In this document: positions 7,747 to 19,700 of the stretch, one piece after another
Position numbering within the stretch: position 1 is the stretch's first letter
How the letters are laid out: each line of letters opens with the position of its first letter
Position numbers and translations under genes: made by a program
DNA from: Baffinella frigidus
Taxonomy: Eukaryota; Cryptophyceae; Cryptomonadales; Baffinellaceae
Assembly (NCBI GenBank): GCA_026770585.1
Contig: MU646306.1
Coordinates: forward strand, 1,401,322-1,427,092
Length of the DNA stretch: 25,771 nucleotides
Direction of reading: 5' to 3'
Notes under the pieces: generated by a model
Told to the model about the DNA's origin: nothing
Databases searched by the model: none
The model's input: only the letters and a program-made list of their open reading frames with translations

Positions 7747-10700
7747 GTGCCTCCCCCAAACAGATTCCGGAATTTCCCACCATCAGCATCTTACGCGCGC
7801 CCAGGTGCAGGGCTAGCCCGCCTGGGAGTCACTGCAGGCAGACGCGTGCACGCAGAAAACAAAGAACCAGACCGAACCAACGAAGCTTCCCTCGGAAGCA
7901 AACCAGGCTAGATTGGGTGAGACAATGCTCAGCGCGAGGCGCCACGAACGAGAGCTCGGATCCGAGCGAGTATTCGTGGGGTTCCCACCTCTGCCTGAAT
8001 CTATCTGGGATCTCATCTGGACGAGTATTCCAGTCTAGTACGATTTGGCAACGAAAATTGCTGCGAGCTCGAACACAAAGATTTTTATTATTCGGTGTAT
8101 CACCAATTGTGTAGTAATTTTCGTTGCCCAATCGTCTTCAACTTGAAAACTCAGCGGGATTAGATCCCCGGCATGATGAGCCCAGAAGTTGATTCCCTGG
8201 GTGTGTGGTACCGCTGCGTGAACTTTTGTGAGAGAAAAGTCCGTCAGTCCGTCATGTGGAGTGAATGAGAGGTAGGGTCCTGGGGGCCTGACGCGTGGGG
8301 CGCGCCAGGCTCTTGAAGCCAGGTTTCCGCCCTGTAACACTCTGAATCTCACGTTTTTAAAAAATCCAATGAATTTCATCATCAAACGTCTCCTCTGGGA
8401 GGACAGGTTGCCTCCTTGTGAAACATCGCGACATCATTCAAGAAATGTTTATATTATTTTATCGAGAAGTATTTATGTTATTTTATCGCGGGGCAGGTGC
8501 GGACGCGCGAGGTGGGCGGGAAGAAGGAGCAGTCCCTGGAGGTGTGGGACGGCGGGAGCCTCGTGGCCTCGGCCAACGCCCACGGTGACGTGCACGGCGA
8601 CGTCTACTCAGGTGCTGTCCCGAACCCCGCAAACCGAAAACTGAAAACTGATAACTGGAAACCGAAAAAACGAAACCATAAACCATGAACCATAAACTAT
8701 AACCATACACCCCGAAACCCAATCCCCGAACTCTGAACCCCAAACCCCAAACACCGAACCTCACACACCAAACCCCAAACCCCAAACCTCAAACCCCAAA
8801 CCCCAAATTCCAAACACTAAATCCCAAACACCAAACACCAAACACCAAACACCAAACCCTGACCCCCAAACACTCACTATGCAGGCGATGTGTTCTCGGG
8901 GTTGGAGTGGAGCCCGGACGAGACAAAGCTGCTGTACACGGCTGAGGCTAAGAAGGTCATTCTACACACTGATTGTAGTCAGTCTACACACTAATTGTAG
9001 GTCAGTCTACGCACTAATTGTAGAAGGTCAGTCTACACACTAATTGTAGTTTCCGCTCGTTTTGAGCCATCCCCTCTCTAAATTATCCAGGAATCCAGGG
9101 GGTTTGGGCACACGGTATTGATATTTGGTAGGGGTTAGGTCTTGTTGCAACCAGCGATGCGTGTGTGTCACGCTAAGCTTGGGAACGTTCGCTGGCTCAA
9201 TAAGATCCTGTACGGGTGGATCCAATCCTCACCATCCTTAGCAGCCACTGGGCCTTCGACGATGTGTCCCTCTAAACTATTATTGTACAAATTGCAACTC
9301 ATTTCATGGTATGTACACACAGGGGATTTCACACGGGAGATGAAACCCCTCCCCCGGGAAATCCTGGGGGAAGGACTACGGTGGCTGCTAAGTTAATAGG
9401 GTAACGGCCTGAAAATGGGGTAGTAACGGCCTGAAAATGGGGTAGGCCTACGGCATTGCCTAGGACCTCCTACCGTAGGCCGAGACTTTTTGGTCCTAGG
9501 ATCCCTCGGCCTACGGTAGGAGGTCCTAGGCAATGCCGTATGCCTAACTACCCCATTTTCAGGCCGTTAGCCTATGAAAGTGGGGCACGGCGAATCATGT
9601 TGCTCAACGTGTCGAGAATGAAACCTGCGGGGGTTTCCCCCCGATGATTTAGGAGGACCACTTAGCAGCCACCGGGGGCTTCACGGACACAGACCATCTA
9701 CATAATGTGTACCAAAATCGTATCGATTGCTATGGTTCCCAGCGGATTTTCGACCGGAAACCCGGGCGAAAAGGGCCTCCTAAGTGGTGGGCCGCAATCC
9801 TACCCGGAAATTCGGGGGTGGGGGGGCTACGGTGGCTGCTAAGTGGGGCACAGAGAAGTAAGTCGAACAAAGTGTCGAGAATGAAACTTGCGGGGATTTC
9901 CCCCCCATGATTTGATTTCGGACCAAGACAGAATCCGTCCCGCTATCTTAGGCTCCCCACGCGGAAAGTAAGGGTGTGTATGCTATTTTAGGCATACAAT
10001 GATGCTATCTTACGCCTTTTCATCAGGACAGATTCTGGTATGGTCCGAGATGAGATTGAGGGGGAGGAGCCGCGCCGAGCGTCTGACAAACGCGAGTTGC
10101 AAGCGCCCCACGCTTTGGGTTTCCTTATATGTAGTGCCATGGTCGGAGTTCCCCATGATCCCCTCCTACCCTCACTACCCACACCCCCCCCCCCCCTCTG
10201 TAGTATCTAGCTTAAGGCATGCCCCCTCTGTAGTATCTAGGTTAAGGCATGCCCCCCGTTTCAGCATACCTAAGAAAAGACAAGGGATCCCGAGGCACGT
10301 GGGGGATGTAGCGTGCACACCCTCCCCTCCTGCCTCGCCGGAACATGACAAGGCAGTCACCTCGGACAGTTGGCTTCGGCGTCCGCGTGACCGGTCACGC
10401 GGGCGCTCAAGAGCCTGCCGGCGGGGCTGTTCCCCATGATGCTCTCTCGTGCCCGGCAACCACAGGTGGAAGCCGCGTCATTCTGGAGCAGCAAAGCGCC
10501 CAAGGCGAGTGTGCCGGAGGGTGTGGGGCGCGAGTTTGTCTACAAGGAGGATTGGGGCGAGCTGGCGACTGGTATGTTCCCACCAGCCCTGCGAGGCGGA
10601 CCACGTCGATGATTGTTTGGAGCCATTTCCTTGGGTGGCACGTTGGTTTGAGACGGTGCCGCCTGAGGAATTGGCGCATGGTCCAGCCTCGATTTGGTCC

Positions 10701-13700
10701 ACCTCGGAGGGCTGGTGGTCCCTTCACCTTCTCGATTCGCGTGTTCGTTGGTGGCTTCTGCCAAGTTCCTTTCGCCGTCAATCGTTTCGTTTTGGGGTGA
10801 GGGTCGAGAGTTTGGGGTTTGGGGTTGAGGGTTCAGACTGACCGATGCGTTGCCAGACCGATGAGTTTGATTGGGGCATTGAAATTAAATTGATATTATT
10901 GATAATATAAATCAACATGATTGATAAATTAATACTTTTGATAATATTGAACGTTATTTTTTGCAGGCAAGAGGCTCTCGCGGGTCTTTGTGATGGACAT
11001 CGCGACCGAGCAGGTGCGCGTGCTCAACATCTCCTGAACCAAACCCATCTCGGAAGATATCTGAATCAGTTCCTTTTTAATAGGAGGTTGAATAGGAGAA
11101 ATTAGTTAGGGCATAGTAAACTTAATTAGGCGTCCTATTTGAATGAGAACCGCTAATTAGGGAACTGATTCAGTTGTCTTTCGAGATGAAAACCCTCGAG
11201 GCAATGCCTACCACCCCCCTGAGGCAAAGGTTCCGGAGGTCTCACCACACTCCCCCGCTTCATCTGCACACTACTCTGATTCATCACCCCCCCCACCCTC
11301 TTCATAAGGAAGATTAGATAGGAGGCAAGCCGTCGTAAAGGGCCTTTCAAGGCAAGGCAAACCACTGAAGTGAATTCTGCTGGGGCGTCCATGGTCACCA
11401 TGCGTGTGTGCCGCCTCGTCCCTGCTACCTTCTCGAATGTATGGCGGCGCACATGGAGGTTACACGCCCCCCTAGTACACAACCTGCGCAGTCAACTCAA
11501 ACCGTCGGACGGGGGCGTGTCATTCCCCGGACAGGTAAAAGCTGTCGAGGGGGCGCCGGAAGACGCCGCGGTGGGGCAGGCTGTCTGGGCCCCCTGCGGC
11601 AACATTGTCGCCACCACCTTCAGGTGGAGTCCTAGCTCTGTCCCACCTATATTCGGCCTCCCCATAAATTCGCACCCCCCCCCCCAATTTCATAGGTAAA
11701 TTTTGACCCCCCCCGTGAAATTCACTAGTGGTGGCGACAATGTTGCCCCCTGAGGAAACATTGTCGCTACCACATTCAGGTCCTCTCCCACGCAGCGGGC
11801 TACGAAGGGATTTTCTGGCCGAATTTCAGCGACTGTAAGCGACTTCCCGTGACCCCCTGCGGTGACATTGTTGCTACCACGTTCAGGTGGAGTCTCCCAC
11901 GTTGTGTTTCCTCTTGACACCTTCTCCCTGAGTGGGCCCCCAGGAACGTGGTCCCCTCCTTGAAACACAAATCCAACCGATTCCACACCTTCGAAACGTC
12001 GTCGCTACCACCTTCAGAACCTATCCCACTTTTTGTTTCTCACTGAAGGCCTGCTCTGGCAGAGTGTGCTTGAGGCAAAGCGATCAAAGAATGTGAGGGG
12101 CTTACTTGGACAGGGTGACGGAGGATGATTAGTATACCCCTGGACCACCGTGGTACATGACAAGGCAGTCACCTCAGACAGTTGGCTTCGGCGTCCGCGT
12201 GACCGGTCACGCGGGCGCTCAAGAGCCTGCCGGCGGGGCTGTTCCCCCCCAAACCCTCATCCTCAGTTGCCAACCCCTACCCACCAACAATATATCCTGC
12301 CAACCCTATAACTTTAACAGCGGATACGGTACAACGTGCCGGGTTTCCACTGTTACTTATTAAGTTAACAGAGGTTCCACTTTTGCTTTGAGACGTTCCA
12401 CTCTCGACTTTTGTCTCGGTGGGCCGCGCTCTTTCAGGGCGTGCCAACCAAGACAAACGTCATCCTCGCTTTAGGGCGAGTCTAGGATCAGACACCCCAG
12501 CCCACTAGGGGTCAGGGGCAACAGGCGCCAACCCTGACCTCTACAGCGGATACGGTACGTGCCGGGTTTCGCTCAACACATTTGCAGGCAACCAACCGTT
12601 CCATTAAAAGTTTGCTGGATAGATTCTCAGGAAAAGTTGGTATGACGACGGCATACCACCTTGAAGAAGGTAATCTGGGGGTTGCCCGTTAACGGATAAA
12701 CAACGACGCACCTTCATGGACGTTGTTACCAGCAAAGCCCGAAGTCTCTGGTTTCAAATCCGACGCGAGACGATGCTAACCCCCGCGGTTGTTGACCTTC
12801 ACCCCAACGTGGGGGGGGGGTCGTGCCAAGTGCACTGACCCAAACGCGTGATGCCCTTACCAGCTGCGAAGGTGCTGAGTGTTCTCCCCCTGAACCCTAC
12901 TCCCTGCACCCTACACCCTACACCCCACACCCTACACCCTACACCCTACACCCTACACCCTACACCCTACACCCTACACCCTACACCCTACACCCTCAAC
13001 CCGAAACACCGATACCAGCATCCTTCCGCGGCGGCTGGGCGTACGCTTCTACAACACGTAGAATCCTTGGGGGGGAAGTCGCGCCAAGTGCACTGGCTCA
13101 AAAGTGGACGCCGGCTCAAAAGTGGACAGGTTTGGATGCTGACCCCCGCGCGGCACGTCCAACCAGGCTAAACCCTAAACCCCATGACCAGCATCCTTCC
13201 GCGGCGGCTGGGCGTGCGCTTCTACAACACGCGGCCCTCCCGCATCGCGTTCTTCCTCGCCCCGACATTCAACCCCCCCGCGCCCCCCACTGCGGTATGC
13301 CATTACGCCCCACTGCGGCACGTGACACTACCAGCGCCCCACTGTTGACTTGAGGTATGCCCTTACGCCCCTCGGAGTGACACTACCAGCGTCCCAGTGT
13401 TGACTTACTTGAGCTTCCCCTGGTACAGAGCCTGCCCAGGTGCAGTCCCTGAAATCGAGCCGTGTTCCCACACAGCCCTTTTCTGAGAAACTTGCGATGT
13501 GCTCCACGTGACTTGCTATATTGGCTGGGTCCCCCCACCAAAGCCAGGCAGCTGCTCGAGAAAAGCCGCGCAGTGTGTTGAGGGTGTTTTTCGCTGTGGC
13601 GCAGGGCATGAAAACCTCGAGCTGCGAAGCAACCTCCTCACCGTCCAAGCTACGCTGGATCACGCCCGAGGCCGACTGGGCCGCGCGCTCTCCCAAGTTC

Positions 13701-16700
13701 TCGCCGGACGGGACGCGTCTGCTGTTCGTGAATGCGGCCAAGAGCGCCGCGCATTTCTCGTGCTCCGAGCTCAAGGTGCGCCGGGGTAGGGAATGTGGTT
13801 CAGGGTTTGGGGGACGTCACTAATACGGTTGAGGGTTTGGGTAAATTCGGTTCAGGGGTTGGGTGAAGTCACTGTGTATTCCCCGTGGAAGGCCTTGTGA
13901 GGTCCCGCCGCGTCCCAAGGCTTTTCCATGGCTGATGTGTCCTAGGGTTCGCGTCTCTGCGCAACAAAGCTAGCACACCCCTGCAAGTAGCTGGGATATC
14001 ACAGCGAGTGCGGGGGTGGAGGAGGTGGGAGTGTGCTGGACCAAAGGGGTTGGGGCGGGGTAGTGTGCGGGACGTGGGTTGGGGTGTGCACGGCACTGCT
14101 CGCGGGGTGTGGGCGAGTAGCATTCGGACCTTACAAGGCCTTCCACGGGGAATGCATAGTGACGTTCCCCAAACCCTAAACCTCATTCCCTAACCCGGCG
14201 CACCTTGAGCTCATAGATCTCATCCGGACGAGTATTTATGAAAAATACACCACGGCAACGAAAATTACTACACAAATGTTTTAATAACTACTAGTATGAT
14301 CGATGTGTGTAGTAAATTTCGTTGCCTTTGCGTATTTATCATAAATACTCGCCGCGATGAGATCACTCTCTGCCGCGCCTCCTCCGCCTTCTGCCTCTGA
14401 CGCGCGCCTCCTTTGGCAAGGAAGGTCTTCACACGTGTCACTCTCTGACTTCCCGCCCCCTACGAACGAAGATCCTCGCGAGACCACCACGCTAGCACCC
14501 CTGCGCCTCACCACTCTCTGACGTCCCTCCGCTGCGAACGAAGACCCTCGCACCCTATCACTCGCTGACGCCCCTCATCTCCAATGGAAGGTGCTCGCGT
14601 GACCACCACGCTAGCGCCCCTGCACCCTATCACGTGCTGACGCCCTTTCCCCCTGCGAACGAAGATCCTCGCGAGGCCGGCGCGCGACGGCGCGACGCGA
14701 CGCCTCGCGTGTCCACCACGCTCGCGCCTCACCACTCTCTGACTTCCCTCCGCTGCGAACGAAGGCCCTCGCACCCTCGCACTCACTGACGCCCTTCCCC
14801 TGCGAACGAAGGTCCTCGCGTGGCCGGCGCGCGACGACGCGACGCCGCGCGTGGTCGTGCCCATCGTCGAGACCCCTTCTGACGCGTCCGCGTTCCCAGG
14901 TCAGACTGTTCTCAAGTTGACGTGCGGTACAAATCCGTTGACTTTGGAGCGGGGAAGCGCGCCCGGGGGAAGCAGATTGCTGGGCTCGAACAGAATGGGA
15001 TAGAGGTACAGGCCGCGCGTAGTGGTGCCCATCGTCGAGACCTTTCCTGACGCTTCGGAGTTCCCAGGTCGGTTTCCAGCGCCGGCGACCTAGATATCAC
15101 TTCTTAGTGCATACGCCGGATAGAGGACATACATAGAGACTCGCTGATTTCCGGCGGCTGCGTGGTGGTGCCCATCGTCGAGACCCCTGCAGATGCATCC
15201 GCGTTCCCAGGTCGGTTCACACGCGTGTGTGTAGAGCAGTGTTTGCATCTGGTGGCCACGAAAACGATGAAACGATGCCATCGCGTGTGAACCGACCTGA
15301 GATCGCGGAGTCGGTTCACACGCGTGAACCGACCTTCACAAGGTCGGCACGCGTCGAGACCCCTTCTCACCCCTCCGCGTTCCCAGGTCCTTGCTGCCTC
15401 ACTGGAGCGGAAGAGTGCCCGGGGACAGCAGATTGGTGAGCCCGAATAGACCGATACAGAGCGAAAGGTCGGACCACACGCGTGGTGGTGCCCCTCGTCG
15501 AGACCCCTTTGGATGCATCCGCGTTCCCAGGTCATATATCTGCCTCGTTCGAGATGACCGACTATCACCTGACAGCTGAAGGCTTTTTCAAAGTGGGGGG
15601 CTGTTCCTCGCGGCCGGGCAACTCCCACGGCGGGAGTGGTTCTCCTGGATTCAAAGCCTTGATTGTAGATTTTGTACCAACCAAAGCTGCAAGGAACAGT
15701 CTGGCAGCTGAAGCGCTTCGCACGTGCAGGGCTGTTCCTCGCGGCCGAGTAGCTCCCGCGGCGCAATATGGATTTAAAGCCCTGGTGGTGGTAGATTGTG
15801 TACCAGCTAAGGCCCCAAGGAAGAACCTGACAACGGCTAAAGCGTTTCGCACGTGCAGGGCTGTTCCTCGCGGCCGAGCAGCTCCCGCGGCGGGTGTGGC
15901 TCGCTGACTCTCGGCGCATCGTGCTGATGGTCAGCATCCCGCTCCTTCTCGTTACACCGGGAAATGCATGTTAATAGGGTAACGTGCCTGCTTGAGTCGG
16001 GGGGTGCTTCAGCAAGGAACACGAAGAAGGTGTGTACACGAGCCACGCGAGTACGCCACGCGCGCAGATATCGCGCCAGACAACTTCCAATTTGAGCGGG
16101 GTTTCTTACCAGGAAACGCTAAGATTCGTCCACAGTTGGTTCACACTGCTCCGGCAAACCTCACCTGTACCGTAATGCGCGGGGGGCGGGGTGCACAGAC
16201 AGACAAGCGGAGCACCCGAATCCCGCAGCCAACCCCTGCCTGTACCGTAACAGTCGCACTGGTGACAGTCGCACTGGCAGAGCAGTTGGTGCACACTGCC
16301 CCGGCAATGCCTACCTGTACCATAACGCGGAGCGGGGTGCACAATCGGACCGGCGAAGAACCCACACCCGCGCCGTGACACCCTGCTCAACTATACCCTG
16401 CCTGTACCATAACGCGCGAGGCACGGGGTGACAGTCGGACTGGCGGAGCACCCGATTCCCGCGGCCAATCCTGTACCGTAACAGTCGGACTGGTGATAAT
16501 CGGACTGGCGAAGCACCCGCACCCCCGTCGTGCCACCCTGCTCAACCATACCCTGCCTGTACCATAACGCGCGCGAGGCACGGGGTGACAGTCGGACTGG
16601 CGGAGCCAGCGCGAGCTGGTGATGGTCGACACGGGCGCCTCCCTCTCCGACCCCCCCGCCTCCCCCGCCGCGCCCCCTCTCGCAAAGATCGCGTGCGAGG

Positions 16701-19700
16701 GCGAGGGCTCGTGGGTGCTGCTGGACGTCCAGGTTTTGCCTGTCCCAACCCGTGGCGCGTGTACTCAAATGTGTGGAGCGTAGAAATAGATTATTGCCCG
16801 CGCTCCCGCGTCCAGTGATGGTTTTTATCGTTTGGCAAACCACACACCCCGATTTGACGGCGCGCTCACTGGACGAGGATGTATCGTCCAGGTTTTGCCT
16901 GTCCTCCCCGCGCTCTGGCGTCAAGTGGTTTCATAGTTTCGCCCCCACTTTTCCCACCCGGTTTGTCGCCGAAGGGGTAAGTGAACGTGGGTGCGGCAGT
17001 GCCTAGCTCCGCCTCAGTCATTCTGGGCGTGCCGGGAAAGCATGGGTGTGGCACCGGCGCGCTTAATGGGCGACTTGGGCACACCGATGCAGGGGGATCA
17101 CGTCCTCGCGGCACGCTCATCACCCTCGCACGCCTCGTCCGCACACCTCCTGACCATCCCCCCTGGTCAGCCACCCTTCCCCTCCTCCCTATCTCGTGAA
17201 ACAGCACCCCACCGTATGCAAGCGCTGCCTCACTCCGGTAGACGGACTATTCGTAAGTGGACAGTCTGGATGCGTGGTACAAATTCGGCGACTTTCGCAC
17301 GCCTCCGCACAATCCCCCCTGGTCCGCCCCCCGCGCCCTCCTAGCACCTTTCTCAACTGAAACACCACGCTACCGTCCACACAGCAGGCTACAAAGGAAT
17401 TTTGTGCATAGCCCGCAACTAGATCATGCATACACCCTGCGATAGACAAATCTGTACAAGCTATTCCCAGGGCTATCCTAACGGAACGTCGCTCCAGTTT
17501 GGCCATATTTTCCCTGCGTAGCCCGCTGTGTGGATTGCACTGCACGTCCCAGCGCCAAAGACCGTGGGCGTTCACACACAGGCGGCGACTGCGAGAGTTT
17601 TTGAAGCGCAGGAGCGTGTGGTCCACACACAGGGATGGCGCCCTTCCTCTTACCAACCCCAAACCCTGGTCCCTAAACTCTAAACCCTAAGCCGGCAACG
17701 CGCCCTTCGGTTCAGAAATGCGCCCCACCGCACACCAAGCGCTCTCCGCGAAGCTGCCTCTGACGTCGCTTACAAACCCTAACCCTAACCCTAACCCTAA
17801 CCCCAACCGTAAACCGTAAACCGTAAACCGTAAACCCTCAACTCCAAACCCCAAACAGGCACCGCGCCCTTCCCCGCGGAAGTGTGCCCAACCGCGCAGC
17901 AAGCGTTATCCGCGAAGCTGCCTCTGACGTCGCGGGGCGGGCCTGTCGCGCTCCGAGGCGGCCTTGAGTGGACGGTCCTCGACCTCCAGGTTCGGGGTTA
18001 GGGTTTAGTGTGGGGGGGTTCAAGGTTAAGGGGTTTAGGTTTCGCCCTCTCGCGCGCGAAGCCACGTTACAGAGGGACCCACGAGTTTATGGATCGGGGT
18101 TTAGGGTGCATGGTCCCTGTGCGGCAGCCCCTCGTGAACGCCCGCGTGACCGGTCACGCGGACGCCGAAGCCAGACTGTCGGTCGTGACTGCCTTGTCAT
18201 GTTGCTGAACAAGAACTTGCTCACCACCCTCCGAGTTCTCATCCCTCACCCCCAGGCTCCACACGTCCCGGCCCCGCGCTCCGAGGCGGGCTTGAGTGGA
18301 TGGTCCTGGACCTCCAGGTCCCCCCCTTCTCGCGCGCGACTTTACAAAGCCCCCACTCGCGCGCGAAGCCACTTTACAAAGACAGCCACTTGACAGGCTT
18401 TAGGATTTACGGGTTACGGTTTGGGGTTTCGTGATCGTGGTGTAGGGTGCATGGTCGCGTTGAGTCGCTCCGAGGTGGCCTTGAGTGGACGATCCTCGAC
18501 CTCCAGGTCCCCGCCCCCCTCTCGCGCCACAGCTGCTTTACATCAAACCCTCAACTCTAAACCCTACTCTATAAGGGGCATCCCCGTGCTCCACACGTCC
18601 CAGGCCCGCTGCCGCCCCAGGCCTGCAGCACGCCTCTTTTGCAAAGTTTTCGCGTTTTTTAAAAACGCATGTTTTAAACGCGTGTCAACATCCTCAACCC
18701 TGAACATACACGTTTTCAACACCCTGAACCCTACAACAGGCGCCAGACGCCGCGGGGATGGCGGGGACCTTCGACGCTATCCTCGTCGAGAGTGCCCAGG
18801 TTATTCGCACCCTTTGCCGAGCGAGGACGGGTCACAGTTTTTGGGTGGCCAACTGACATTGACCTGGTTGAAACGGCTCAAAGGTCTTCAGTGCCGCTGG
18901 CGTTCTGAGTTGAGGTGCGATTGGCTGTACTGTCTCGAAGACGACGCTATCCTCGTCGAGAGTGCCCAGGTTGGTCATTCCCAAGGGTGGCTAACTGACA
19001 TCACGGCCCTGATTGGCACTCGAATGGTTCAATCGCCGATTGACACTCGAGAGTTTCAATCGCCGGTTTGCGCCGGCTCAAAGGCCGGTGACGTCCCTGC
19101 CGTCATGATTGGTGATGCAAAAATTTAATTGGATGTACGGTCTCGAAGACGAGAGGCACCATTCGTGACTCTCGCGGTTGGGCACAACCGTCCACAACCC
19201 CCCCCCCCCGCCCAGAAAGCCGTTCTACAACACCCAAGACACGGTCCCGTCCCCCACACCGTAAACCGTAAATCCTAAAGCCTGTCAAGTGGCTGTCTTT
19301 GTAAAGTGGCTTCGCGCGCGAGCGGGGGCTTTGTAAAGTCGCGCGCGAGAAGGGGGGGGGCAGGAGGTCGAGAACCGTCCACTCAAGCCCGCCTCGGAGC
19401 GCAGAGCCGGGACGTGTGGAGCCCCCCCCCGAAAGCCGTTCCGCAACACCCAAGACACCGTCCCAAGGCAGGACAGCCAAGGCAGTCACCTCGGACAGTT
19501 GGCTTCGGCGTCCGCGTGACCGGTCACGCGGGCGTTCACGAGCCTGCCGGCGGGGCTGTTCCACGCGTTCCCCCCCCCCTCCCCCGAAAGACGTTATGGC
19601 AACACCCAAGATACGGTCCCGTCCCGGGTCCCAAACACATCTTCCGGGGATACAGTCCCGTGTAGGATGATCGGCGTGGCTCAACCACACTCACGTCCAC

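Larger units (their letters stand above)
8956..10465 (+). other. APEH intron 3 (1.5 kb, nested foldbacks)
   Basis: Holds the donor array (to 9048), the foldbacks 9237-9392, 9424-9569 and 9659-9845, a direct repeat pair of ~75 bp flanking the last (around 9583 and 9844, sharing GTGTCGAGAATGAAAC), a doubled GTAGTATCTAG unit near 10200-10250, and copy 1 of the palindrome-core repeat (10341-10433). Confidence 0.75.
11624..13191 (+). other. APEH intron 6 (1.57 kb)
   Basis: Begins with exon 6 donor copies (inverted 11729-11750; direct 11751-11781, 11852-11898, 11992-12020), then palindrome-core repeat copy 2, a duplicated GCGGATACGGTAC segment (12313, 12546), a CACCCTA array (12888-12992), a duplicated GCCAAGTGCACTG segment (12826, 13085), and an exon 7 acceptor copy (13014-13060). 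Confidence 0.75.
17990..18739 (+). other. APEH intron 13
   Basis: 750 bp. Contains TTTAGGG-like G-rich sequence after the donor, palindrome-core copy 3, two exon 13 tail copies (18277-18322, 18467-18512), the left arm of the 166-bp inverted repeat, and a small TTTTTTAAAAACGC / GCGTGT foldback near 18650-18690. Confidence 0.75.

Noticed and set aside
8951-9048. CRISPR-like array
   Set aside because: Four short direct units without unique spacers, in a eukaryotic intron next to the donor they copy.
10407-10841. Overlapping long frames on both strands near APEH exon 4
   Set aside because: They arise from the palindrome-core repeat and the intron 4 foldback; the true exon is only 10466-10571.
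15104-15937. 277-codon minus-strand frame, the longest in the window
   Set aside because: It is antisense to the exon 9 tail and exon 10 head copies; its internal repetition comes from the tandem copies, and the sense strand carries conserved APEH sequence.
16752-16976. A candidate exon ending at the perfect GTAAGT (16977)
   Set aside because: It was considered as the continuation of exon 11, but 17093-17165 aligns residue for residue with the APEH family and fits phase on both sides.
18421-19128. 235-codon frame on the + strand
   Set aside because: It crosses repeat arms and exon 14 in the wrong frame; conserved APEH residues are read in another frame.
19103-19690. 195-codon minus-strand frame
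   Set aside because: Made of the inverted-repeat arm and the palindrome-core repeat, both of which recur elsewhere in introns.
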